Below, piece after piece: positions 8,231 through 16,051 of a stretch of DNA of 39,402 nt. Origin of the DNA: Clostridia bacterium (GTDB taxonomy: Bacteria; Bacillota; Clostridia; Oscillospirales; CAG-272); contig JAFUMW010000078.1 in assembly GCA_017482465.1 (NCBI GenBank), positions 1 through 39,402 on the forward strand. Direction: 5' to 3'. Every line of letters begins with the position of its first letter. Positions within the stretch are counted from its first letter, which is position 1. A model generated the notes under the pieces. That model was given only the letters and a program-made list of their open reading frames with translations. It was not told the origin of the DNA and did no database searches. A program made the translations under genes and the position numbers.

Positions 8231-9643
8231 ATGGTTTTCAGCAGTGTAGTATTTCTTTTCAGGTATCTGCCGCTTGTGCTTCTGCTTTATTTTGCAGTGC
8301 CGAAGTGCGCCAAAAATTTCATACTGTTTGTTGTCAGTCTGCTGTTTTACGCGTGGGGCGAGCCTGTTTATGTCGTGCTGATGATCTTTTCGACGCTTGT
8401 TGACTACACTCACGGACTGCTTGTTGACAAATACAAAAAAGCCGGACGAATGGGCGCTGCAAAAGCGGCGCTCATATCGTCTGTTATAATTAATCTCGCC
8501 TTGCTCGGATTTTTCAAGTATTCGGGGTTTGTCGTAAACAATATCAACGCGCTTTTCGGACTTTCCATACCGTTTAAGGGTGTTGCGCTTCCGATTGGTA
8601 TATCGTTTTATACCTTCCAGACGATGTCGTACACGATAGATGTATACACGGGTGCGGCTAAGCCGCAGAAGAACATAATCTCGTTCGGCGCGTACGTCGC
8701 GCTTTTCCCACAACTGATAGCCGGTCCTATCGTACAGTACAAAACGATAGCAGAGCAGCTTGAAAAACCGATAATAAACTCGGACATGTTTTCAAGCGGT
8801 ATCATGCGATTTGTTGCTGGTCTTGGCAAAAAGGTACTTCTCGCCAACACCGCGGGGGAGATATTCGATACCTTGACCGCTTCGGGTGTTGACGGTCTTT
8901 CCGCTCTCGGAGCATGGCTTGCAATTATCGCTTACACCTTCCAGATATACTTTGATTTCTCGGGTTACTCGGATATGGCGATAGGTCTCGGACGTATATT
9001 CGGGTTTAAGTTCCTTGAAAACTTCAATTATCCCTATATGTCAAAGAGCGTTACCGAATTCTGGAGACGATGGCATATATCTCTCGGAAGCTGGTTCAGG
9101 GATTATGTATACATTCCGCTCGGCGGAAACCGTACGACAAAAATCGGACATATCAGAAACATTCTTATCGTGTGGCTTTTGACCGGAGTATGGCATGGTG
9201 CTAACTGGAACTTCATTTTCTGGGGCGTTTATTACGGTCTGCTTCTGCTTCTTGAAAAATTCTTCCTTGCAAAGCATTTGAAGCGTGCTCCCGGGATAGT
9301 GGGACATATTTATACACTTTTAATAGTTGTTTTCGGCTGGGTATTCTTCGTTTTTGAGTCACCGGCTCAGATCGGCACGTTTTTTGCCGCGATGTTCGGT
9401 GCTAACGGAGCACTTGATCCCACCTCGCTGTATACTCTTGCAAACAATATACCGCTGTTGATAATGCTTGCCGTTGCTTCGACAGATATTCCGACAAGGT
9501 TTATAAAAAAATATTTCGGAGAAGGATCAAGCCCGACGCTGTCGGCTGTCGGTAGGATCGCATACGTCGCGGTGTTCTTTATAATCTGTACGGCGTTTCT
9601 TGTAAACTCCACGTATAACCCGTTTTTGTACTTCAGATTTTAG
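8231..9643 (+). CDS. MBOAT-family O-acyltransferase (AlgI/PatA/DltB-like)
   Basis: A membrane-bound O-acyltransferase of 470 residues, with multiple membrane segments, that passes an acyl group across the membrane to a surface polysaccharide or teichoic acid. Seen: the family signature EFWRRWHISLGSWFRDYVYIPLGG (His282) and the second signature TGVWHGANWNFIFWG carrying the presumed catalytic His322. Length matches AlgI-like members. A GGAG box lies a few bases before the ATG at 8231. It begins 18 bp after the lipoprotein and ends 15 bp before the DHHW gene, so co-transcription is nearly certain. By analogy with AlgI/AlgX and PatA/PatB systems it would supply the acyl group used by the DHHW partner. 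The acyl acceptor is not evident. Confidence 0.95.
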   Translation: MVFSSVVFLFRYLPLVLLLYFAVPKCAKNFILFVVSLLFYAWGEPVYVVLMIFSTLVDYTHGLLVDKYKKAGRMGAAKAALISSVIINLALLGFFKYSGFVVNNINALFGLSIPFKGVALPIGISFYTFQTMSYTIDVYTGAAKPQKNIISFGAYVALFPQLIAGPIVQYKTIAEQLEKPIINSDMFSSGIMRFVAGLGKKVLLANTAGEIFDTLTASGVDGLSALGAWLAIIAYTFQIYFDFSGYSDMAIGLGRIFGFKFLENFNYPYMSKSVTEFWRRWHISLGSWFRDYVYIPLGGNRTTKIGHIRNILIVWLLTGVWHGANWNFIFWGVYYGLLLLLEKFFLAKHLKRAPGIVGHIYTLLIVVFGWVFFVFESPAQIGTFFAAMFGANGALDPTSLYTLANNIPLLIMLAVASTDIPTRFIKKYFGEGSSPTLSAVGRIAYVAVFFIICTAFLVNSTYNPFLYFRF

Positions 9644-9658
9644 CAAGGGGGAGAGAAT

Positions 9659-10795
9659 ATGAAAAAAGCAAATATTATTGTATGTGTGTTCTTTCTTGCA
9701 GTCCTTGCGGTTCTGACTGTAGCAAGCATGGTAAACCCCGTGCGCGAGTATTCTGAGAGCGAGAACCGCAATCTCGCACAGATGCCGGAGTTTTCACTTG
9801 ATGCTGTCTTTAACGGAAGCTTTACCAAGGAATACGAGGAATTTGTCGTTGACCAGTTTGTATGGCGTGACGGTTGGATACAGATGAAATCGGGAATAGA
9901 ACGCGCTCTTGGAAAAACACTGTCAAACGGCGTGTATTTTGCAGATGACGGTTATTATATCGAACATAAGAGTGCGACCGACATTGACGCTGAGTTGCTC
10001 GAGAAAAATATAGGTTTCCTTGAGGGATTTGTTGACGGAATGTCGCAGACAATTAAAGGCAATACCGTTGTATCCGTTGCACCTACGGCGGCAGTGGTCC
10101 ACAAGGACAAGCTTCCGAGGCTGAACGATGAGTTTGACTGGGATGGTATGCTTGATGATATGGCGGAGCGCTTAGGCGAAAACTTTTCGGATCTGCGCGA
10201 GATTATGTCCGAGCATAAGGATGAGTATATCTATTATCGCACCGACCACCATTGGACGACCGACGGTGCATATTTTGCGTACACCGAGCTGATAAAGAAA
10301 TTCGGATTTGAGCCGCTTTCCGCCCACGAGTTTGACAGGGTGATATTGAGCGATGATTTTTACGGTACAGTCATAGCAAAGGTGAATGTGCCAACGGATG
10401 CCGATACGATGGTAAAATATGAGCCCAAGAAAGACCTTGAATTGAAAGTGAACTATAATCTGGGAACAAAGGTGACAGACACGTTTTATGCCGAAGAAAA
10501 GCTTGAAACGCGCGATAAATACGCGTATTTTCTCGGCGGAAATGACGCGCTTGTCGAGATAGAAACAGGCGTTGATAGCGGACGTACGCTCATGCTTGCC
10601 AAGGACTCTTATGCAAACTGCATGATACCGTTTCTCGCCTGCCATTTTGAGAAGATATATATCGTTGACCTTAGATATTTCAATTTAGGACTTGTAGAAT
10701 ATACGAAAACTCTCGATGATGTTACCGATGCGCTTGTGTTATACAACGCCTCCGGCTTTGCCGCAGACAGATATCTTTTCAAGCTTGCAAGATAG
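9659..10795 (+). CDS. DHHW-family protein, AlgX/AlgJ-like partner of the MBOAT
   Basis: An extracytoplasmic protein of 378 residues anchored by an N-terminal hydrophobic segment (residues 4-22). Seen: the name-giving DHHW motif at residues 196-199 within YRTDHHWTTDGAYF, the early segment SESENRNLAQMPEFS, and a C-terminal block MLAKDSYANCMIPFLACHF that resembles the SGNH-like Ser-containing block of AlgX/AlgJ acetyltransferases. In those families the Asp-His pair and a Ser form the catalytic site that transfers acetyl to the polymer. The ribosome binding site is AAGGGGGAGAG. It is the last gene of the acylation operon. The catalytic role is inferred from family and context. Confidence 0.87.
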   Translation: MKKANIIVCVFFLAVLAVLTVASMVNPVREYSESENRNLAQMPEFSLDAVFNGSFTKEYEEFVVDQFVWRDGWIQMKSGIERALGKTLSNGVYFADDGYYIEHKSATDIDAELLEKNIGFLEGFVDGMSQTIKGNTVVSVAPTAAVVHKDKLPRLNDEFDWDGMLDDMAERLGENFSDLREIMSEHKDEYIYYRTDHHWTTDGAYFAYTELIKKFGFEPLSAHEFDRVILSDDFYGTVIAKVNVPTDADTMVKYEPKKDLELKVNYNLGTKVTDTFYAEEKLETRDKYAYFLGGNDALVEIETGVDSGRTLMLAKDSYANCMIPFLACHFEKIYIVDLRYFNLGLVEYTKTLDDVTDALVLYNASGFAADRYLFKLAR

Positions 10796-10843
10796 GTTTC
10801 GTGACAGAGATTTAAAAAAATTATAAAAATTACGGTTTTTTAC

Positions 10844-10872
10844 TTGCAATATAGATTATTTTGTAATATAAT
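10844..10872 (+). promoter_or_regulatory. Sigma-A-type promoter for the upp operon
   Basis: TTGCAA (10844-10849), a 17-bp spacer and a perfect TATAAT (10867-10872), 44 bp before the upp ATG. No terminator-like hairpin is evident between the DHHW gene and this promoter. Confidence 0.75.
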
Positions 10873-10916
10873 TATTTCGGCGAAAGCTTTTAGTAAAGAA
10901 AACGGAGGAATAGGAA

Positions 10917-11546
10917 ATGAGCAAACTTCATATTATTGACCATCCTATGATACAGCACAAGCTTACCATAATGAGAAGCAAAAAGACAGGAAGCAAGGAC
11001 TTCAGAGAGCTTCTTAACGAAATAGCTATGTTTATGGGCTATGAACTTACACGCGACCTTCCTCTTAAAGACGTTGAAATAGAAACTCCCGTGTCAAAGA
11101 TGACCGCTAAGACGATCGCAGGCAAGAAGCTTGCCATCGTTCCGATCCTCAGAGCGGGACTTGGTATGGTAGACGGACTTTTAAGTCTTGTTCCTGTTGC
11201 CAAGGTAGGTCATATCGGTCTTTACAGAGACCCCGATACCCACGAGCCTGTTGAATACTATTGCAAGCTCCCCTTTGATATTGAGGACAGAATAGTTATC
11301 GTTGTAGACCCGATGCTCGCAACAGGCGGAAGCGCTTCCGACGCGCTCCAGATGCTTAAGGACAAGGGATGCTCGCATCTCAGACTTATGTGTCTTGTAG
11401 CTGCTCCCGAGGGAGTTGAAAAGGTAATGAAGGATCATCCCGACGTGGATATCTTTGTTGCGGCGCTCGATGAAAAGCTTAACGATCACGCATACATCGT
11501 TCCCGGCCTCGGAGATGCCGGTGACAGACTTTTCGGCACAAAGTAA
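10917..11546 (+). CDS. upp: Uracil phosphoribosyltransferase
   Basis: Pyrimidine salvage enzyme joining uracil and PRPP to give UMP plus pyrophosphate in the cytosol. Seen: 209 residues (normal length), the N-terminal [19 protein letters not shown], the [11 protein letters not shown] segment, the PRPP-binding loop [15 protein letters not shown] with Asp131, and the C-terminal uracil-binding region [21 protein letters not shown] lies 7 bases upstream of the ATG. It heads a probable operon with the pseudouridine synthase, the LTA-synthase-like gene and the DUF5131 gene. Confidence 0.98.
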   Translation: MSKLHIIDHPMIQHKLTIMRSKKTGSKDFRELLNEIAMFMGYELTRDLPLKDVEIETPVSKMTAKTIAGKKLAIVPILRAGLGMVDGLLSLVPVAKVGHIGLYRDPDTHEPVEYYCKLPFDIEDRIVIVVDPMLATGGSASDALQMLKDKGCSHLRLMCLVAAPEGVEKVMKDHPDVDIFVAALDEKLNDHAYIVPGLGDAGDRLFGTK

Positions 11547-11571
11547 GCCGAATCCTAATCATAATTATACT

Positions 11572-11615
11572 TCAAGGGTGTGTTGCTGATGCAATATGCC
11601 CTTGATTGGTCAAGG
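11572..11615 (+). promoter_or_regulatory. Competing hairpins that can expose or mask the ribosome binding site of the pseudouridine synthase gene
   Basis: Hairpin A pairs 11572-11586 with 11591-11605: 15 continuous pairs including three G-U, loop TGAT. Hairpin B pairs CCTTGA (11600-11605) with TCAAGG (11610-11615), loop TTGG, and covers part of the AAGGA ribosome binding site. Both use bases 11600-11605 and so exclude each other. No T-run follows, so this does not look like a simple terminator. The regulatory role is inference. Confidence 0.5.
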
Positions 11616-11620
11616 ACATT

Positions 11621-12601
11621 ATGCGAACACTTTATATCGGAAAAAATGACGCGGGGCAGAGGCTTGATAAGTTTATTACCAAGACCTTAAAGGCTTTCCC
11701 GCAGTCTTTGCTTTATAAATCCATACGTACAAAAAAAATAAAGGTCAACCGCAAGCGTACCGAACCGGGGTATGTGCTGTGTGAGGGCGATACGGTCGAA
11801 ATGTTTATTGCGGAAGAATTTTTTGCTTCAGATGCGTCTGAAAACGCGTTCATGAAGCTAAAGCCTCTGATAGATGTTGTGTACGAGGATGAGAACATAA
11901 TAATAGTAAACAAACAGCCGGGACTTATCGTACATTCGGATGAAAACGAAGAGGTAAACACGCTTATCGGGCATATAAAGGCGTACCTTTACCGCAAGGG
12001 TGAGTATGACCCGGAAAATGAGCAGTCATTTGCTCCCGCGCTGTGTAACCGTATCGACCGCAACACCGGAGGTATCGTACTTGCCGCTAAGACCGCGTCT
12101 GCGCTTCGCTTTTTCAATGAAAAGATAAAGAACCGCGAGCTTGACAAGTACTATCTCTGTGCTGTACACGGAAGGATGCATAAAAAGGAAGATACGCTTT
12201 GTGCATACTTAAAAAAGAACGGCGAGATGAATATGGTTGATGTAAGTACACAAAAGTCTGCCGGGTACAGAGAGATCGTAACGAAATACAAGCTGCTTGA
12301 GGAAAAGGGCAAGCTGAGTCTTCTCGAGATCGAGCTTGTTACAGGAAAGACACATCAGATCAGAGCGCATCTTTCGTCGATAGGCCATCCACTGCTCGGC
12401 GACGGCAAATACGGTATAAACAAGGATGACCGCAAGGCGGGATATTCTTATCAGGCTCTTTATGCGTACAGGTTAGTTTTTTCCTATGCGAAAAGCGGCG
12501 GAGAGTTCGACTATCTTTCGGGGCAGAGCTTTACAGCTGATCTTTCAAAGATATACTTCTTAAAGGAATTTGACGGATATAAGCGTTATTTTACAAAATA
12601 A
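11621..12601 (+). CDS. RluA-family (RluC/RluD-like) 23S rRNA pseudouridine synthase
   Basis: Converts uridines to pseudouridine in structured RNA, probably 23S rRNA. Seen: an N-terminal S4 RNA-binding domain (residues 1-70, with AGQRLDKFI and KIKVNRKRTEPGYVLCEGD), a linker, then the RluA-type catalytic domain with NKQPGLIVHSD, the catalytic segment NRIDRNTGGIVL (Asp146) and the late motif TGKTHQIRAHLSSIGHPLLGD. The length of 326 residues fits. I prefer the ATG at 11621, preceded by AAGGA, over the TTG at 11606. The exact target uridine cannot be read from sequence. It is second in the upp operon and is preceded by alternative hairpins. Confidence 0.93.
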   Translation: MRTLYIGKNDAGQRLDKFITKTLKAFPQSLLYKSIRTKKIKVNRKRTEPGYVLCEGDTVEMFIAEEFFASDASENAFMKLKPLIDVVYEDENIIIVNKQPGLIVHSDENEEVNTLIGHIKAYLYRKGEYDPENEQSFAPALCNRIDRNTGGIVLAAKTASALRFFNEKIKNRELDKYYLCAVHGRMHKKEDTLCAYLKKNGEMNMVDVSTQKSAGYREIVTKYKLLEEKGKLSLLEIELVTGKTHQIRAHLSSIGHPLLGDGKYGINKDDRKAGYSYQALYAYRLVFSYAKSGGEFDYLSGQSFTADLSKIYFLKEFDGYKRYFTK

Positions 12602-12603
12602 AA

Positions 12604-12645
12604 GGCGCATAAGCGCCCAAGGAACTCCGCATAGGCGGATCGGAG
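12604..12645 (+). promoter_or_regulatory. Hairpins before the LTA-synthase-like gene, one covering its ribosome binding site
   Basis: GGCGC (12604-12608) pairs with GCGCC (12613-12617). Downstream, CTCCG (12625-12629) can pair with CGGAG (12641-12645), which is the ribosome binding site, or TCCGC (12626-12630) can pair with GCGGA (12635-12639), leaving it free. There is no T-run. Possible translational tuning within the operon. Confidence 0.35.
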
Positions 12646-12651
12646 ATTTTA

Positions 12652-14646
12652 ATGAAGATGTTATACTCGCGTCCGAGTCGGGACACAGAAGAAGTTCTTG
12701 ATAAAAAAGGTGTTCCGACGCGCAGGATCACGCCGCTACAGAATGTTTTGTTTTGGCTGATCTCGGCAATTATAGTCAATTTTATTCTTGAGATATTACA
12801 AATACGTTCACTTACAGGTGCACTTATACATACCTTTACCCGCGGTCATATTTTTATTATAAATACCGCACTGATATTACTTTCAACATCGCTGATGCTC
12901 GTGGTCAAGCGTAAGCTTTTCGCGTTTGCTTTGCCATCGGTGCTTTGGCTCGTTGTCGGTATTACGAATACGATACTTTTGTCATTCAGACCGCTGCCTA
13001 TATCCTTTTCCGATTTCAGACTTGTCGGCGAGGCGGCGGAGATATTCAGTCTTTATCTGAGCGTACCGCAGATAATTATAGTGGTCGTTGCCATAATTGC
13101 GATAATTTTCGGACTTGTGTGGCTTTTTATAAAGGGTGTGCGATTTGAGTGCGAAAAGAAAAAGAGCTTATGCGTGTTTGTTCCCGTATTTGTTTTGCTC
13201 GTTGCATTTGCGGTAACTATAAGTATTTTTGACTTTTTCCCGCGCGGCGATGAAACTCCCAACGAGTTTTATGAACGAAACGGATTTGCGTATAACTTTT
13301 TTAAAAGCGCGGGCACTACAGGCGTTTACACGCCTAACGGTTACTCGGATGATGCTGTCGATATGCTGAAATATGATCTTGATGAGATAGGCGGCACTCA
13401 GAGTGACGAGCGTCCTAATATAATTGTGGTTCAGTTAGAATCGTTTTTTGATATGACATGGATGCACGGGATAACAATGACCGATGATCCGGTACCGAAT
13501 TTCAGAAAATTAGCCGAAAACGGTGCTAACGGGTATCTGTTCGTCCCCTCTTACGGCGGAGGTACATCAAATGTTGAGTTTGAGGTGCTTACCGGCATGA
13601 ACCTTGACCACTTTACAATAGGTGAATCGCCCTACTACACACTTCTCAAGAAAAATGTCATAAACGACGCGATCGCCTTCAATATGAAGGATCTCGGTTA
13701 TACTGCACATGCGATCCACAATCACAACGCGCTTTTTTATGAACGTACAAACGCGTATAATAACCTTGGTTTTGACACGTTCACTTCCATCGAGTACATG
13801 AACGGTCTGAGCTATAACAGTCAGAGCTGGGCAAAGGACGATGTTATCACCGATGAAGTCATGTCGGCTTTGAGATCGACCGATGGTGAGGATTTTGTAT
13901 TCGCCGTATCGGTTCAGGGACATGGCCCTTATCCCGAAACGGTCGACCCGAATGAATTTGAACACTATATAGATGTACAGGCTGATAATCTTACCGAGCC
14001 TGCGCGCGCGGGACTTTCTTACTACGCAAGCACGCTTTGGGAGATGGACAAGATGCTCGGCGAGCTTATAAGCGAGCTTGAAAGCTATGACGAGGACTGT
14101 GTGCTCGTTATTTACGGTGACCATCTGCCTGCGGTAGATTTCAGTGTAAACTATATCAGCGCACCCAACGCCTATACGAGTGAATATGTAATATGGTCAA
14201 ACTTCGGTCTTGAAGCTGAGGACAAGGACCTTGAGACCTATCAGCTCATGGCACATATGCAAAGCCTTCTCGGCTTCAGCGAGGGAACGCTTACACGTCT
14301 ACATCAGAATTATTCGGGCAGAGAGGACTATCAAGAGAAGCTTAAGTTACTCGAATTTTCAATGACAAACGAAGAGAATACTGTCCGTGAGGGCGCAATT
14401 AGCTATTCAAGTCACCCGATAAGGATAACTTCGATCACAGAGGATGCTGGAGACATTCTTGTGCATGGTGAAAACTTTACTCCATGCAGTAAGATAATGG
14501 TCGGAGATACGGTGATCGATACCATTTTTGAAAGTCCGGAGCTGATCATTACGGATGCGGATAATGTTACGCATTATGATGGCATAGCCGTCTGTCAGAT
14601 GACACGAGATAACAGCACGGTGCTTGAAACGGTAACACTTAAATGA
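12652..14646 (+). CDS. LTA synthase-like sulfatase-fold phosphoglycerol transferase with C-terminal IPT-like domain
   Basis: A membrane enzyme of 664 residues with a transmembrane N-terminal part (several helices within residues 25-190) and an extracellular alkaline-phosphatase/sulfatase-fold domain (about 250-560). Family members add glycerol phosphate or a similar group from phosphatidylglycerol to a surface polymer. Seen: metal-ligand Glu263 in VVQLESFFD, the presumed nucleophile Thr305 in GGGTSNVEFEVLTG, and Asp490-His491 in IYGDHLP. After the catalytic domain, residues about 585-664 (HPIRITSITED...ILVHGENFTPCSKIMVGD) resemble an IPT/TIG beta-sandwich, which is unusual for LtaS. The ribosome binding site CGGAG lies 6 bases before the ATG. 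Its stop overlaps the DUF5131 start (ATGA). Confidence 0.9.
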   Translation: MKMLYSRPSRDTEEVLDKKGVPTRRITPLQNVLFWLISAIIVNFILEILQIRSLTGALIHTFTRGHIFIINTALILLSTSLMLVVKRKLFAFALPSVLWLVVGITNTILLSFRPLPISFSDFRLVGEAAEIFSLYLSVPQIIIVVVAIIAIIFGLVWLFIKGVRFECEKKKSLCVFVPVFVLLVAFAVTISIFDFFPRGDETPNEFYERNGFAYNFFKSAGTTGVYTPNGYSDDAVDMLKYDLDEIGGTQSDERPNIIVVQLESFFDMTWMHGITMTDDPVPNFRKLAENGANGYLFVPSYGGGTSNVEFEVLTGMNLDHFTIGESPYYTLLKKNVINDAIAFNMKDLGYTAHAIHNHNALFYERTNAYNNLGFDTFTSIEYMNGLSYNSQSWAKDDVITDEVMSALRSTDGEDFVFAVSVQGHGPYPETVDPNEFEHYIDVQADNLTEPARAGLSYYASTLWEMDKMLGELISELESYDEDCVLVIYGDHLPAVDFSVNYISAPNAYTSEYVIWSNFGLEAEDKDLETYQLMAHMQSLLGFSEGTLTRLHQNYSGREDYQEKLKLLEFSMTNEENTVREGAISYSSHPIRITSITEDAGDILVHGENFTPCSKIMVGDTVIDTIFESPELIITDADNVTHYDGIAVCQMTRDNSTVLETVTLK

Positions 14647-15365
14647 CAGGCGAGACAGTCTGGAATCCGTGGCACGGATGCCGTAAATATTCCGAGGGAT
14701 GCAGACATTGTTATGTATACAGGCGCGACGGCTCTGTCGGGCGTGACGCATCGGAGATAACCAAAAATCAGGCGTTTGACCTGCCCGTGAAAAAGAACAG
14801 AAACGGTGAATATAAGATCCCGTCGGGTACTGTCGTGTACGCGTGCATGACAAGCGACTTTTTTCTTGAAGAAGCCGATGCGTGGCGTAAAGAGATATGG
14901 TCGATGATACGCGAGAGAAGCGATCTTGAGTTTATTATAATCACCAAGCGTATAGTGCGGTTTGATAAGTGTATTCCCGAAGATTGGGGCGATGGATATG
15001 CTAACGTGAGCATCGCGTGTACCGTGGAAAATCAACAGGAATGTGACACAAGGCTGCCGGTGTTCATGAGCGCGCCGATAAAGCGTAAGCTTATCGTGTG
15101 CGAGCCGTTGCTTGGACATATAGACATGAGCCCGTATATCACTGATGAGATCGAAAGTGTGATCGCGGGCGGAGAAAGCGGTAATGAGGCTCGCGTGTGT
15201 AATTACGACCATGTACTCGACATAAGGCGGCAGTGTATAGACGCAGGCGTAAGATTTCGTTTCAAGCAGACGGGAGCGCGCTTCTTAAAGGACGGCAAGC
15301 TATACCGTATAGAGCGCAGATATCAGCACAAGCAGGCACGCGCCGCAGGAATAGATGTGGAATAA
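14643..15365 (+). CDS. DUF5131 (phage Gp37/Gp68-like) Cys-rich protein
   Basis: A 240-residue protein with an N-terminal ETVWNPWHGCRKYSEGCRHCYVYRR segment in which Cys13, Cys20 and Cys23 could bind an iron-sulfur cluster, as proposed for the DUF5131 family, which resembles a radical-SAM-like or spore-photoproduct-lyase-like barrel. Other family marks are MTSDFFLEEAD, IIITKR, VSIACTVENQ, CEPLLG and AGGESG. The family is common on phages and also on chromosomes; its reaction is not established to my knowledge. The ATG overlaps the TGA of the LTA-synthase-like gene by ATGA, so it is translated by coupling as the last gene of the upp operon. Confidence 0.85.
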   Translation: MTGETVWNPWHGCRKYSEGCRHCYVYRRDGSVGRDASEITKNQAFDLPVKKNRNGEYKIPSGTVVYACMTSDFFLEEADAWRKEIWSMIRERSDLEFIIITKRIVRFDKCIPEDWGDGYANVSIACTVENQQECDTRLPVFMSAPIKRKLIVCEPLLGHIDMSPYITDEIESVIAGGESGNEARVCNYDHVLDIRRQCIDAGVRFRFKQTGARFLKDGKLYRIERRYQHKQARAAGIDVE

Positions 15366-15395
15366 AAAAGCTCGGACAGTGTGTCCGAGCTTTTT
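15365..15395. terminator. Strong bidirectional terminator between convergent genes
   Basis: A 14-bp perfect stem (15365-15378 with 15382-15395), loop GTG, with A-run and T-run at the two edges. It separates the plus-strand upp operon from the minus-strand membrane protein gene. Confidence 0.92.
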
Positions 15396-15407
15396 GTTTG
15401 GCTGATT

Positions 15408-15914
15408 TTAAGTTATGAGATTTTCAATAAATTCTTTCATCCTTCTTGCCGGCCTTTTGAACCCGAAGTAGAACAAAAGCTGTAAGAACGGAAAAGGAAA
15501 AAGAAATAATGGCGCTTCTCCGGTTATTTCTGTACCAATAGAAATATGCACGATATCGACGATCGTTCCCGCAACGCCATACACAAATGCAAAAGCCGAA
15601 AACAGATATATGGGCAGAAGCAAAATGCAGACTAACAAATGCATCCTTACGGTTACAGAGACTACGGTTGGTCGGTCCTGCCCAAGTATTTTTGCGCTTG
15701 CTACAGGGGCAAAGGTATTTTGGGTGTGTCCACCAAGGAAAGCTTTCCTGTTTTTTTCTGCAACATAAAAGCCGTTCTCGGAAACTTTTGCACGATAATC
15801 GGCATATTCAGGGTCGGAAACGGATTTGATTTTTTGCAGTATTCTTTCTTTTGATAATTCGGTTTTGATTTCAAATTTTTCAAAGGGAAGAAGTTTAAGT
15901 ACAGTATTTTTCAT
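15408..15914 (-). CDS. Small membrane protein of unknown function
   Basis: I do not recognise this 168-residue protein. It has a soluble N-terminal part (about 1-85, mixed charge, with NRKAFLGGHTQNTF) followed by two hydrophobic segments (about 92-120 and 133-152) and a basic-acidic tail (RPARRMKEFIENLIT), so it is probably a two-pass inner membrane protein with its N-terminal part in the cytoplasm. There is a clear promoter upstream (15995-16023) but only a weak ribosome binding site (AGGT about 12 bases before the ATG). It ends at the shared terminator 15365-15395. It could be an alternative-start product, but no better start is visible. Confidence 0.65.
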   Translation of the reverse strand: MKNTVLKLLPFEKFEIKTELSKERILQKIKSVSDPEYADYRAKVSENGFYVAEKNRKAFLGGHTQNTFAPVASAKILGQDRPTVVSVTVRMHLLVCILLLPIYLFSAFAFVYGVAGTIVDIVHISIGTEITGEAPLFLFPFPFLQLLFYFGFKRPARRMKEFIENLIT

Positions 15915-15994
15915 ATTATTTGTGACCTAAATTTCATCTGTTGCAGTGGCATATTTCTCTAACTTTGAATAATACTTGTATTCTTTATGTACGT

Positions 15995-16023
15995 ATTATA
16001 GCATGATTTTGACCGTTTGTAAA
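15995..16023 (-). promoter_or_regulatory. Sigma-A-type promoter for the small membrane protein gene
   Basis: Reading the minus strand: TTTACA (16023-16018), a 17-bp spacer and TATAAT (16000-15995). TGC directly before the -10 makes it also an extended -10 promoter. The start codon is about 75 bases downstream. Confidence 0.7.
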
Positions 16024-16051
16024 TACTCGTTTCCCGAATATATGCTGTATT

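Noticed and set aside
14643..15365. DUF5131 gene as evidence of a prophage
   Set aside because: No other phage genes are nearby and it is translationally coupled to a chromosomal cell-envelope gene, so a resident gene is more likely.
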